Below are positions 38,420 to 45,274 of a stretch of DNA of 45,274 nt, piece after piece. The stretch comes from Pseudomonadota bacterium. Its GTDB lineage: Bacteria; Pseudomonadota; Gammaproteobacteria; Burkholderiales; Thiobacillaceae. The notes under the pieces were generated by a model. That model was not told where the DNA came from and ran no database searches. It was given only the letters and a program-made list of their open reading frames with translations. The stretch spans positions 1 through 45,274 of the forward strand of contig JAUXXW010000022.1 of assembly GCA_030684775.1 (NCBI GenBank). Direction: 5' to 3'. Made by a program: the position numbers and the translations under genes. The stretch's first letter is position 1. Each line of letters opens with the position of its first letter.

Positions 38420-41104
38420 CTAAAGGGTGTACTTGCCTTCCTCCGCCTTGAGCCAGGCAGTGAACACTTCCGACGGCATGGGTTTGCCGAAGTGGTAACC
38501 CTGGAGCGAGTGGACGCCCATTTTTTTCAGGATTTCCGCGGTTGCCGCGTCTTCCACCCCTTCGGCGACGATGCTGAGATGCAGCGCCCGCGCCATGCCG
38601 ACAATGGCCTGGATCAGGCGCGCGCCTTGCGGATCGCGCACGCGGCGGGTGAACGAGATGTCGATCTTGAGTTCGTCCACCGGCATCTGATGCAGTTGCG
38701 ATAGCGAGGAATAGCCGACACCGAAGTCATCCACCGCCAGCTTGAAGCCGGCATCATGCAGGGCGCGCAGGCGGGTTTCCGCGAAATCCACGTCGGACAT
38801 GGCGACGCTTTCGGTGATCTCCAGCATGATGCGACCGGGGTCGATGGCGGCCGCGTCGGCGCCATGCCGCAGGCGTTCGACACAGTTGGACAGGAACAAC
38901 TGGCGTTTGGAAATGTTGACCGCCAGCAGGAGGTCATGGCCGGCGTCCAGCAGGGCGCGGCCCATGACCAGGGTGCGGGTGATTACCAGATCACCGAGTT
39001 CGGCGATGAGCCCGAGGCTTTCCGCCATCGGGATGAAGGTGGAGGGGGGTATCCAGCCGAGATCCGGTTCATGCCAGCGGGCCAGGGCTTCCAGGCCGAT
39101 GGCGCGGTGCGTATGCGCGTCCACCAGGGGTTGGAACCAGGTCTGGATGGTGCCGTTGTTGATGGCGGCGGCCAGACGGCTCTGGATGTAGAGCTCTTTC
39201 TTGCCCAGCCCTTTTTTCGTCATATCGCTATAGAACCGGACCGTGTTGCGGCCCTGGGATTTGGCGTGGAACATGGCCCGGTCCGCTTGCGAGAGCAGGG
39301 CATCGACGTCGCCGCCATCGTCGGGAAATACGGTGAAGCCCATGCTGAAAGTGACCGGCAGGCTGTGGTCATCGATGCGCACCGGCTCGCGACTGGATTC
39401 GGTGAGCTTGTCGGCGACGTGGCGGATCTCGTCGAGGCCGGGCATGTCGGGCAGCAGGACGACAAACTCGTCGCCACCCCAGCGCGCCAGGGTGTCGCCA
39501 TTGCGCAGCACCGCGCGCAGATTGTCGGCGAAGGCAACCAGCAACTGGTCGCCGGCTTTGTGGCCGAGAGCGTCGTTGATGTTTTTGAAGTGGTCCAGGT
39601 CGATGAAGCCGATGCCGACCCGGCTGTGGTCGCGCGCGGCCAGGCGCAAGGCGATCTTGAGGCGGTCTTCCAGCAGAACCCGGTTGGGCAGCGCGGTCAG
39701 CGCGTCGTGCAGGGCCATGTGGGTAATGTGTTTTTCCTGCAGATAGGTTTGCGTGATGTCGCGCAGCACGCCGCGCACCCGGGTGACCGGGCCGGATTCC
39801 CCCGCTTTCAGTACCGGCACGAAGCGGCATTCCAGCCAGGAGCCCGCGCGTTGCGGCGTGGCGGCGCGCAGGCGCAGGGTGGCCTGGGTTTTCTCGCCGC
39901 TGAACAGCCTGGCGAGCTGGCTTTTCAGATCGTCCCGGTCGTCCGGTTCGAAGCACGGGCATAGCCTGCGCGCGTCGTTGTCCGGCCCCATCAAGGTCTC
40001 CCAGGCCGGCGAGGTGCGCAGCAGGTGGCCTTCCGAGTCGAGTTCGACCACGGCTTCTTCCAGCATGTCCAGGGTTTGCAGATAGGCGCGGGATTCCTCG
40101 TCGCGCTCCTCGCTGGCCTGCATCAATGCGCGCAGATGGAGCAGCAGGGCGCCCACTTCATCATGGCTACCCGCCGCCTTGTCCAGCGCGGCATCGGTTT
40201 CGGCATCCAGGTGGTGGCGCTGGCCGAACAGGTGGGCGGCCAGCGAGAGCGCTTGTACACGCGTCACCGTGCGACGCAGCCAAGTACCGAACACACTCCA
40301 GAGCGTGAGCCCCAGAATGGCGGCCAGAGCGGCCCCGGCGAACGCGAATTGAGTGGGTGAGATCGCCCGGGGCAGGGTCTGGCAGAGGTGCAGGCGGGTG
40401 TCCGGCGGGTTCAGCAGCAGGGTCTGGTGGGCCTGGCCGTCTCTGTCCGCTTCCAGATGCTGGTCGGGGTGTTTGCCGATGTTGGCGTTGCCCTTGCTGC
40501 TGGCGTTGATGACATCGTCCACGCTGAGATCGAGCGTGATGTCGGGGCCGGCCAGGTCGCCGAGCAGCCGATTGTCGAGCGCGCGGAGCAGGTGCAGGGT
40601 GCCGTGCTTGCCGTGCAATCCCAGCCAGATCGGCGTGCGCATTACCCGGTGCAGGTGTTTGTTGGTCGCGCTGAAGTGCCAGGCGGTCTTGTCCACCACC
40701 AGAAAATCCAGTTCATCGGCTTCTTCGCCGTGCGCGAAGAGGAGTTTGCCGTCGCTGTCCATTACCGCCAGGGTATTGAAGTGAAACCCCTCGCCCTGGG
40801 CGTTGATATAGGCGCGCAGCTTGTCCCAGCGGTGCTCTCCGCCCGATTCCAGTATGCGGATGTAGGTGATCTGGCTGGCGAGTGCTTCCGCCTCTCGTTG
40901 CCATTGCTCGAAACGGGCGTTCAACTTGGCCTGAATGGCAACCGTGTTGCGCTCGATCTGCTGGCGATTGAGGGCCGCATCGGCGAGATACCAGGTCAGC
41001 GCGAGCGAGGCCGCCGAGAGGCAGCCGATGATCAGGAAGACCGCGATGACACGCCGTCCCACCTGGCGCGAGAGGTTGCCGCTGGGGGTGATCGAGTCGG
41101 GCAT
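38420..41104 (-). CDS. Membrane-anchored GGDEF-EAL protein with periplasmic sensor region
   Basis: An 894-residue protein. The N-terminal helix (VIAVFLIIGCLSAASLALTWYL), a periplasmic domain of about 230 residues, and a second helix (FAFAGAALAAILGLTLWSVFG) give a classical transmembrane sensor, followed by a HAMP-like linker, one PAS, GGDEF and EAL. GGDEF is intact at 543-547 with RNGD five residues upstream (I-site). EAL starts at 672 (EALARW), followed by EITES, DDFGVGYSSL and KIDISF. Both activities are plausible. Only four bases separate it from the stop of the upstream binding-protein gene, so the two are made together and probably form a ligand-sensing pair. Confidence 0.9.
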   Translation of the reverse strand: MPDSITPSGNLSRQVGRRVIAVFLIIGCLSAASLALTWYLADAALNRQQIERNTVAIQAKLNARFEQWQREAEALASQITYIRILESGGEHRWDKLRAYINAQGEGFHFNTLAVMDSDGKLLFAHGEEADELDFLVVDKTAWHFSATNKHLHRVMRTPIWLGLHGKHGTLHLLRALDNRLLGDLAGPDITLDLSVDDVINASSKGNANIGKHPDQHLEADRDGQAHQTLLLNPPDTRLHLCQTLPRAISPTQFAFAGAALAAILGLTLWSVFGTWLRRTVTRVQALSLAAHLFGQRHHLDAETDAALDKAAGSHDEVGALLLHLRALMQASEERDEESRAYLQTLDMLEEAVVELDSEGHLLRTSPAWETLMGPDNDARRLCPCFEPDDRDDLKSQLARLFSGEKTQATLRLRAATPQRAGSWLECRFVPVLKAGESGPVTRVRGVLRDITQTYLQEKHITHMALHDALTALPNRVLLEDRLKIALRLAARDHSRVGIGFIDLDHFKNINDALGHKAGDQLLVAFADNLRAVLRNGDTLARWGGDEFVVLLPDMPGLDEIRHVADKLTESSREPVRIDDHSLPVTFSMGFTVFPDDGGDVDALLSQADRAMFHAKSQGRNTVRFYSDMTKKGLGKKELYIQSRLAAAINNGTIQTWFQPLVDAHTHRAIGLEALARWHEPDLGWIPPSTFIPMAESLGLIAELGDLVITRTLVMGRALLDAGHDLLLAVNISKRQLFLSNCVERLRHGADAAAIDPGRIMLEITESVAMSDVDFAETRLRALHDAGFKLAVDDFGVGYSSLSQLHQMPVDELKIDISFTRRVRDPQGARLIQAIVGMARALHLSIVAEGVEDAATAEILKKMGVHSLQGYHFGKPMPSEVFTAWLKAEEGKYTL

Positions 41105-41108
41105 GGAT

Positions 41109-42131
41109 TCAGCGGCCACTCCAGCGGCTGTCGATGAGATCGGCATAGCGCAGACGGGCCGCGGCCGGATCGCCACCGCTCACTGCATGGAAGAAGGCTT
41201 CACTGTTGCGCACCGCTTCCTGGTCGAAGGCGCCGTCCGGGCTGTAGATGTTTTTGTGTCTGGATAGAAATCTTTCCATGGCCTGTTTTTCCTCGCCGTC
41301 CGGCAATTGCAGGCGCGCCACGATTTCGCGCGCGCTGTGGGTCGCCATCCAGCGCAGGGTATTGCGCAGCGCCAGGGTCAATCTGCGCGCCTTGTCCGGT
41401 TGGCTTTGCAGCGTTTCCCGGGTGCTGGCCAATTGGGTGTAGAGAAAGCGTCCGCCCAGTTGTTGCCGCGCCACCGTCGGATCGTGCAGATCGGCCAGTC
41501 GCCAGGCGAGCCTGTTGGTTTCCAGCAGGGTGGCGGCCGGTTCGTTGACCACGATGGCGTCGACCAGCCCGGAGCGCAGGGCCGCGCTGTAGTCGGCCAG
41601 GTTCTGCCCGGCATGGATGAAATTGACTTCGTCGCCGCTGACACCGTTGCGCATGAGCAGGTATTCCGCGATCTGGCGCGCCGTGGATTTGCCCTGTTTG
41701 CTGCCGCTATGCGCGCCGATGCCGCGTCCGCGCAGGTCGGCGGGTTTGCGTACCCGCTTCTTGAGATCCTGGCGCGCCATCAGGACATAGGCGGGAGACT
41801 GGGTAAGGGCGGCGATGGAGACCAGCTCCGGATTGGTTAGCCATACCCCCGCGAGCGCCGGCATACCCAGAGCGGCGAAATCGCTGTTGCGCTCGATCAT
41901 GTCCTTCACCGCCAGCGGCCCGCCACCGAAATGGCGCACGCTCAGGACAAAGCCGGCCTTGCGGTCGGCGCCGAGGCGCGACACCAGCTCCAGGGGGAGA
42001 TAAGGCGCCACATTCGGGCCGGGCATGGCCACGACGATGCGTGGGAGTTCGTCCGCGGCGGCCAGATGGATCAGGCCGCCTAACAAAAGTGCTTGAAAAA
42101 AGCGGAAGAGAGGGCGCTTGCGCCAAGTCAT
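41109..42131 (-). CDS. Periplasmic substrate-binding protein, NMT1/SsuA type, without transporter
   Basis: A 340-residue exported protein with signal peptide ending at about residue 26 (HLAAA). The fold is the type II periplasmic binding protein of the NMT1/THI5/SsuA group: PRIVVAMPGPNVAPYLPLEL, FGGGPLAVKDMIERNSDFAALGMPALAG, PADLRGRGIGAHSGSKQGKST and LVDAIVVNEPAATLL. Such proteins bind taurine, sulfonates, nitrate or pyrimidine precursors. No ABC permease or ATPase is adjacent; the partner is instead the GGDEF-EAL receptor downstream. It most likely acts as a ligand sensor. GGGAG nine bases before the ATG supports the start. Confidence 0.85.
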   Translation of the reverse strand: MTWRKRPLFRFFQALLLGGLIHLAAADELPRIVVAMPGPNVAPYLPLELVSRLGADRKAGFVLSVRHFGGGPLAVKDMIERNSDFAALGMPALAGVWLTNPELVSIAALTQSPAYVLMARQDLKKRVRKPADLRGRGIGAHSGSKQGKSTARQIAEYLLMRNGVSGDEVNFIHAGQNLADYSAALRSGLVDAIVVNEPAATLLETNRLAWRLADLHDPTVARQQLGGRFLYTQLASTRETLQSQPDKARRLTLALRNTLRWMATHSAREIVARLQLPDGEEKQAMERFLSRHKNIYSPDGAFDQEAVRNSEAFFHAVSGGDPAAARLRYADLIDSRWSGR

Positions 42132-42213
42132 ATTCGTTTGCTCCCTGAGTGGTTGACGGGATATCGGCTGGACTGGGCTAAAATTTAGCGCTTCGTCAAT
42201 CTACGACCACACC

Positions 42214-43317
42214 ATGTCCGGCAACTCGATAGGCCTTGTTTTTTCCGTTACTTCCTTCGGTGAATCGCACGGCCCCGGTATCGGCTGCGTGGTGGATGGC
42301 TGCCCGCCCGGCATGCGCCTGAGCGAAGCGGATATACAGCTCGATCTGGACCGGCGCAAGCCCGGCACTTCTCGCCATGTTACGCAACGGCGCGAATCGG
42401 ATACGGTGGAAATCCTCTCCGGCGTCTTCCAGGGCAGAACCACCGGCACCCCCATTGCCCTGCTGATCCGCAACGAGGACCAGCGCAGCAAGGATTACGG
42501 CAACATCGCCGAGACCTTCCGGCCCGGCCACGCCGATTACACCTACCAGCAGAAATACGGTTTTCGCGACTATCGCGGCGGCGGCCGTTCCTCGGCGCGG
42601 GAAACCGCCGTTCGGGTGGCGGCGGGGGCCATCGCCAAGAAATGGTTGTTCGAGAAATACGGCACCGTGATTCGCGGCTACCTGGCACAACTCGGCCCCA
42701 TCGTTGTCCCGTTCAAGACCTGGGACAGCGTGCGCGAGAACCCCTTCTTCGCACCCGATCCGGATGCGGTGGCGGGGCTGGAGGCGTACATGGACGAATT
42801 GCGTCATTCCGGCGATTCGGTCGGCGCGCGCATCAACGTGGTGGCGGAAAACGTGCCGGTGGGCCTGGGTGAGCCGGTATACGACCGCCTCGACGCCGAT
42901 CTCGCCCATGCCCTGATGAGCATCAACGCGGTGAAGGGCGTGGAAATCGGCGACGGCTTCGCTGTGGTATCGCAACTCGGCACCGAACACCGCGACGAAC
43001 TGACCCCGCAAGGTTTTCTCTCCAACCATGCCGGCGGCGTGCTCGGCGGCATCAGCAGCGGCCAGGACATCACCGCCTCCATCGCCATCAAACCCACTTC
43101 CTCGCTGCGCCTTCCCGGACGCTCCATCGATGTGCACGGTGAGCCCATCGAAGTGGTGACCCAGGGGCGCCACGATCCTTGTGTCGGCATTCGCGCCACC
43201 CCCATCGCCGAGGCCATGCTGGCCATCGTGTTGATGGACCACGCCCTGCGGCAACGGGCGCAGAACGCGGACGTGGTCTGCGCGACGGCGGCCATACCGG
43301 GCCATGTGGAGGCGTGA
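42214..43317 (+). CDS. aroC: Chorismate synthase
   Basis: A 367-residue chorismate synthase (E. coli 361), the FMN-dependent last enzyme of the shikimate pathway, converting EPSP to chorismate. Signatures are [16 protein letters not shown] near the N-terminus, [14 protein letters not shown], the FMN-site [17 protein letters not shown], and [19 protein letters not shown] with PGRSIDVHG. It is divergent from the binding-protein gene across an 82-base gap. TAAAAT at 42179 is a possible -10, but the only good -35 (TTGACG, 42153) is 20 bases away, so the promoter is uncertain. No clear ribosome-binding site. Confidence 0.97.
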   Translation: MSGNSIGLVFSVTSFGESHGPGIGCVVDGCPPGMRLSEADIQLDLDRRKPGTSRHVTQRRESDTVEILSGVFQGRTTGTPIALLIRNEDQRSKDYGNIAETFRPGHADYTYQQKYGFRDYRGGGRSSARETAVRVAAGAIAKKWLFEKYGTVIRGYLAQLGPIVVPFKTWDSVRENPFFAPDPDAVAGLEAYMDELRHSGDSVGARINVVAENVPVGLGEPVYDRLDADLAHALMSINAVKGVEIGDGFAVVSQLGTEHRDELTPQGFLSNHAGGVLGGISSGQDITASIAIKPTSSLRLPGRSIDVHGEPIEVVTQGRHDPCVGIRATPIAEAMLAIVLMDHALRQRAQNADVVCATAAIPGHVEA

Positions 43318-43318
43318 A

Positions 43319-43894
43319 ATGGGCAATGCGCTGGAAAAAACCGCTGAATTCACGCCCGAGGCTTATCTCGCCTGGGAATCGGAACAAAGCGAGCGCCATG
43401 AGTATGTGAATGGCGAGGTGTTCCTGATGACCGGGACGACGACGATGCATAACGTCATCGGGGGCAATCTGTTTGTTGCCCTGAAAAACGGCCTGCGCGG
43501 CAAGCCCTGCCGGGTCTACATGGAGGCCATCAAGCTGCGGGTGGAAACCGCCAACTGCTATTTCTATCCGGACTTGATGGTGACCTGTTCCGCGAGCGAC
43601 CGGCAGCAACCGCTGGTGCAGTCCGAACCCACGGTGGTGGTCGAAGTGCTGTCCGAATCCACCGCCGGCTATGACCAGGGCACGAAATTCGAGGCTTACC
43701 GGCAACTGCCCTCACTACGCGAATATGTGCTGGTCGCCCAGGATGGCGCGCGAGTGCTGGTCTATCGCCGCGGCGAGGGCGTCGAGTGGATCGTGCATCC
43801 CTACGGCGCCGGGGAAATCGTGTCGCTCCCCAGCCTGGAACTGGCCATTCCGGTCGAACAGATCTACGAAGACGTCGGTTTTGAGTCCGTGTAG
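43319..43894 (+). CDS. Uma2-family (DUF820) putative endonuclease
   Basis: A 191-residue protein of the Uma2 family, which has a PD-(D/E)XK nuclease fold. The core is visible: CYFYPDLMVTCS with the metal-binding aspartate and VVVEVLSEST with the glutamate. The front ERHEYVNGEVFLMTGTTTMHN is typical. The family is highly expanded in cyanobacteria and scattered elsewhere, and its role is unproven. The start at ATG 43319 is set by GGAGG six bases upstream and lies one base after the aroC stop, so expression is probably linked to aroC. The stop is followed immediately by a REPIN. Confidence 0.88.
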   Translation: MGNALEKTAEFTPEAYLAWESEQSERHEYVNGEVFLMTGTTTMHNVIGGNLFVALKNGLRGKPCRVYMEAIKLRVETANCYFYPDLMVTCSASDRQQPLVQSEPTVVVEVLSESTAGYDQGTKFEAYRQLPSLREYVLVAQDGARVLVYRRGEGVEWIVHPYGAGEIVSLPSLELAIPVEQIYEDVGFESV

Positions 43895-43897
43895 CGC

Positions 43898-43970
43898 GTA
43901 GGGTGGATAAGCGAAGCGCATCCACCATCGCCGGCACCCGAGGTGGATGCGCTTCGCTTATCCACCCTAC
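43898..43970. repeat. REPIN, family B
   Basis: Inverted pair of GTAG hairpins, stem GGTGGAT/ATCCACC, loop AAGCGAAGCGC. The loop matches family A more closely than the other family B copies, which links the two families. Confidence 0.85.
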
Positions 43971-44005
43971 GGGGTCGGCTTTGCAGACTTGAACCCCTTA
44001 TCTGA

Positions 44006-45148
44006 ATGACCGGCATCCCCTACTGGCGCCTGTCCGGCTTCTATTTCTTCTACTTCGCCTTCGTCGGCGCGATGGCCCCGTTCTGGGGGCTGTACCTGCA
44101 TTCCCTGGAATTCAACGCCTTCCAGATCGGCGTGCTGATGTCGCTGCTCCAGGTGATGCGCATCTTCGCGCCCAACATCTGGGGCCACATCGCCGACCAC
44201 ACCGGGAAACGCGTCGCCATCGTCCAGTTGGCTGCGCTGGTCTGCCTGATCGCCTTCATCGGCGTGTTCTTCGCCAAGACGTTCTGGTGGCTGTTCGCGG
44301 TGATGGCGCTGATCAGCTTCTTCTGGAGCGCCTCGCTGCCGTTGGTGGAAGCCACCACGCTGTCGCACCTGGGCGACCGCAGCGACCGCTACGGCCGCAT
44401 CCGCCTGTGGGGGTCGGTGGGCTTCATCCTGGTGGTGGTGGGGCTGGGCGCGCTGCTCGACCATGCCTCGATCAGCCTGGTGCCCTGGGTGGTGATGGGC
44501 CTGCTGGTCGGCATCGTGCTGACTTCACGGGTCATCCCGGAGGCGGAGATCGCCCGCCACGAGCCAGTCCACATTCCCATCCGCGAGGTGCTGCGCCGTC
44601 CAGCGGTGTTGGCCCTGTTCGCCGCGGCATTGCTGATGGCCGCCGCGCACGGGCCGTACTACACCTTCTTCACCATCCATCTGGTGCAGACCGGTTACAG
44701 CAAATCGCTGGCAGGCTGGCTCTGGGCCTTGGGTGTGGTGTGCGAAATCGGCATCTTCCTGGTGATGCCGCGCGTATTCCGCAAGGTGCGCCCGGAAACC
44801 GTGCTGCTGGCCACCCTGCTCGCCGCCGCCGTGCGTTTTCTCCTGATCGGCTGGCAGGCCGGCAACCTGCCGGTGCTGCTGTTCGCGCAATTGCTGCACG
44901 CCCTCACTTTCGGCGCCTACCACGCCTCTGCCCTGGCCCTGGTGCACCGCCATTTCACCGGCAAGAACCAGGCGCGTGGCCAGGCGCTATACAACAGCCT
45001 CGCCTTCGGCGTCGGCGGCACCATAGGCAGCCTCTATTCCGGCGCCGCCTGGGATGTGCTGGGCGCGGGGATGACCTACAGCATCGCCTCGGGATGCGCG
45101 CTGTTGGCGGCGTTGGCGTTCGTGTGGCAATCACGTAGGTCGGGTTAG
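44006..45148 (+). CDS. MFS transporter, MFS_1-like (HcaT-type)
   Basis: A 380-residue transporter with about 12 helices. It begins MTGIPYWRLSGFYFFYFAFVGAMAPFWGLYL, with WGHIADHTGKR after helix 2, a typical start for the phenylpropionate permease (HcaT/LacY-like MFS_1) group. GRIRLWGSVGFI and YHASALALVHRHF are further family marks. The substrate is unknown. The final codons (SRRSG, stop) are encoded by a REP sequence that begins GTAGGTCGGG at 45135, so the natural C-terminus was altered or replaced. Confidence 0.85.
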   Translation: MTGIPYWRLSGFYFFYFAFVGAMAPFWGLYLHSLEFNAFQIGVLMSLLQVMRIFAPNIWGHIADHTGKRVAIVQLAALVCLIAFIGVFFAKTFWWLFAVMALISFFWSASLPLVEATTLSHLGDRSDRYGRIRLWGSVGFILVVVGLGALLDHASISLVPWVVMGLLVGIVLTSRVIPEAEIARHEPVHIPIREVLRRPAVLALFAAALLMAAAHGPYYTFFTIHLVQTGYSKSLAGWLWALGVVCEIGIFLVMPRVFRKVRPETVLLATLLAAAVRFLLIGWQAGNLPVLLFAQLLHALTFGAYHASALALVHRHFTGKNQARGQALYNSLAFGVGGTIGSLYSGAAWDVLGAGMTYSIASGCALLAALAFVWQSRRSG

Positions 45149-45153
45149 CGCAG
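45135..45153 (+). repeat. Partial REP, family D, overlapping the MFS stop codon
   Basis: GTAGGTCGGGTTAGCGCAG is the left half of a family D hairpin; the complementary right half is missing. The TAG stop of the MFS gene (45146-45148) is inside it. Confidence 0.55.
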
Positions 45154-45192
45154 TCATCGGCCCGCTGCCGCAAATCGCGCCGAAGAAACCCC

Positions 45193-45267
45193 GTAGGGTG
45201 GATAAGCGATAGCGCATCCACCATCACCGCTGCCATTGGTGGATGCGCTATCGCTTATCCACCCTAC
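45193..45267. repeat. REPIN, family B
   Basis: Inverted pair of GTAG hairpins, stem GGTGGAT/ATCCACC, loop AAGCGATAGCGC, with spacer nearly identical to that of the copy at 30220-30294. It occupies the end of the window. Confidence 0.85.
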
Positions 45268-45274
45268 GAAATCA

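Noticed and set aside
42153..42184. aroC promoter TTGACG...TAAAAT
   Set aside because: The spacer is 20 bases, too long for a typical sigma70 promoter; mentioned only as a possibility.

Overview
The window is GC-rich chromosomal DNA of a proteobacterium. Gene content (uvrA, aroC, folE, a tag-type glycosylase, several multi-PAS GGDEF-EAL proteins, a cytochrome b561-YceI operon) and protein style suggest a betaproteobacterium. That is inferred from protein resemblance; no rRNA gene is present to settle it.

Left part (1 to about 8.3 kb) looks like a defence or acquired island. It holds the start of a probable N-6 DNA methylase (leftward), an mcrB-mcrC pair, an unknown gene coupled to an XRE/ImmA-type regulator-protease, a small repeat-containing protein, a tiny excisionase/AlpA-like DNA-binding protein lying between two similar 14-15 bp sequences, and a hipBA toxin-antitoxin operon with two strong palindromic operators. 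None of the REP-type hairpins that fill the rest of the window occurs here.

Middle (8.3 to 26.1 kb) is signalling and DNA repair. Two tandem multi-PAS GGDEF-EAL proteins (leftward) are followed by uvrA (rightward), then a leftward vapB-vapC-recQ operon. Next come a truncated response-regulator fragment and a large hybrid histidine kinase with PAS, HisKA, HATPase, REC and HPt domains.

Right-centre (26.1 to 33.4 kb) holds envelope and metabolic genes: a small membrane protein, an OmpA-like protein and a Sel1-repeat protein on the minus strand. On the plus strand lie an overlapping cluster DUF2238-folE-isoprenylcysteine methyltransferase family, and an operon of cytochrome b561 and two YceI proteins. 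A decayed tRNA-Pro and a tag glycosylase gene follow.

Right part (33.5 to 45.3 kb) carries an EntS-like MFS exporter, a TcdA/YgdL-type E1-like enzyme, a pseudouridine synthase, a class I glutamine amidotransferase, an orphan periplasmic binding protein coupled to a membrane GGDEF-EAL protein, aroC, a Uma2-type nuclease and a second MFS transporter.

From 11.7 kb on, intergenic spaces are rich in short palindromic elements starting with GTAG, the architecture of REP/REPIN sequences mobilised by RAYT transposases. Several stem families share one plan but have different, mutually complementary stems. One such element sits inside a MITE-like unit with terminal inverted repeats and an 8-bp direct repeat. 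A second MITE-like unit supplies the stop codon of the pseudouridine synthase, and a REP-like palindrome appears to have entered uvrA in frame. The most interesting functional unit is the binding protein plus c-di-GMP enzyme pair at 38.4 to 42.1 kb.
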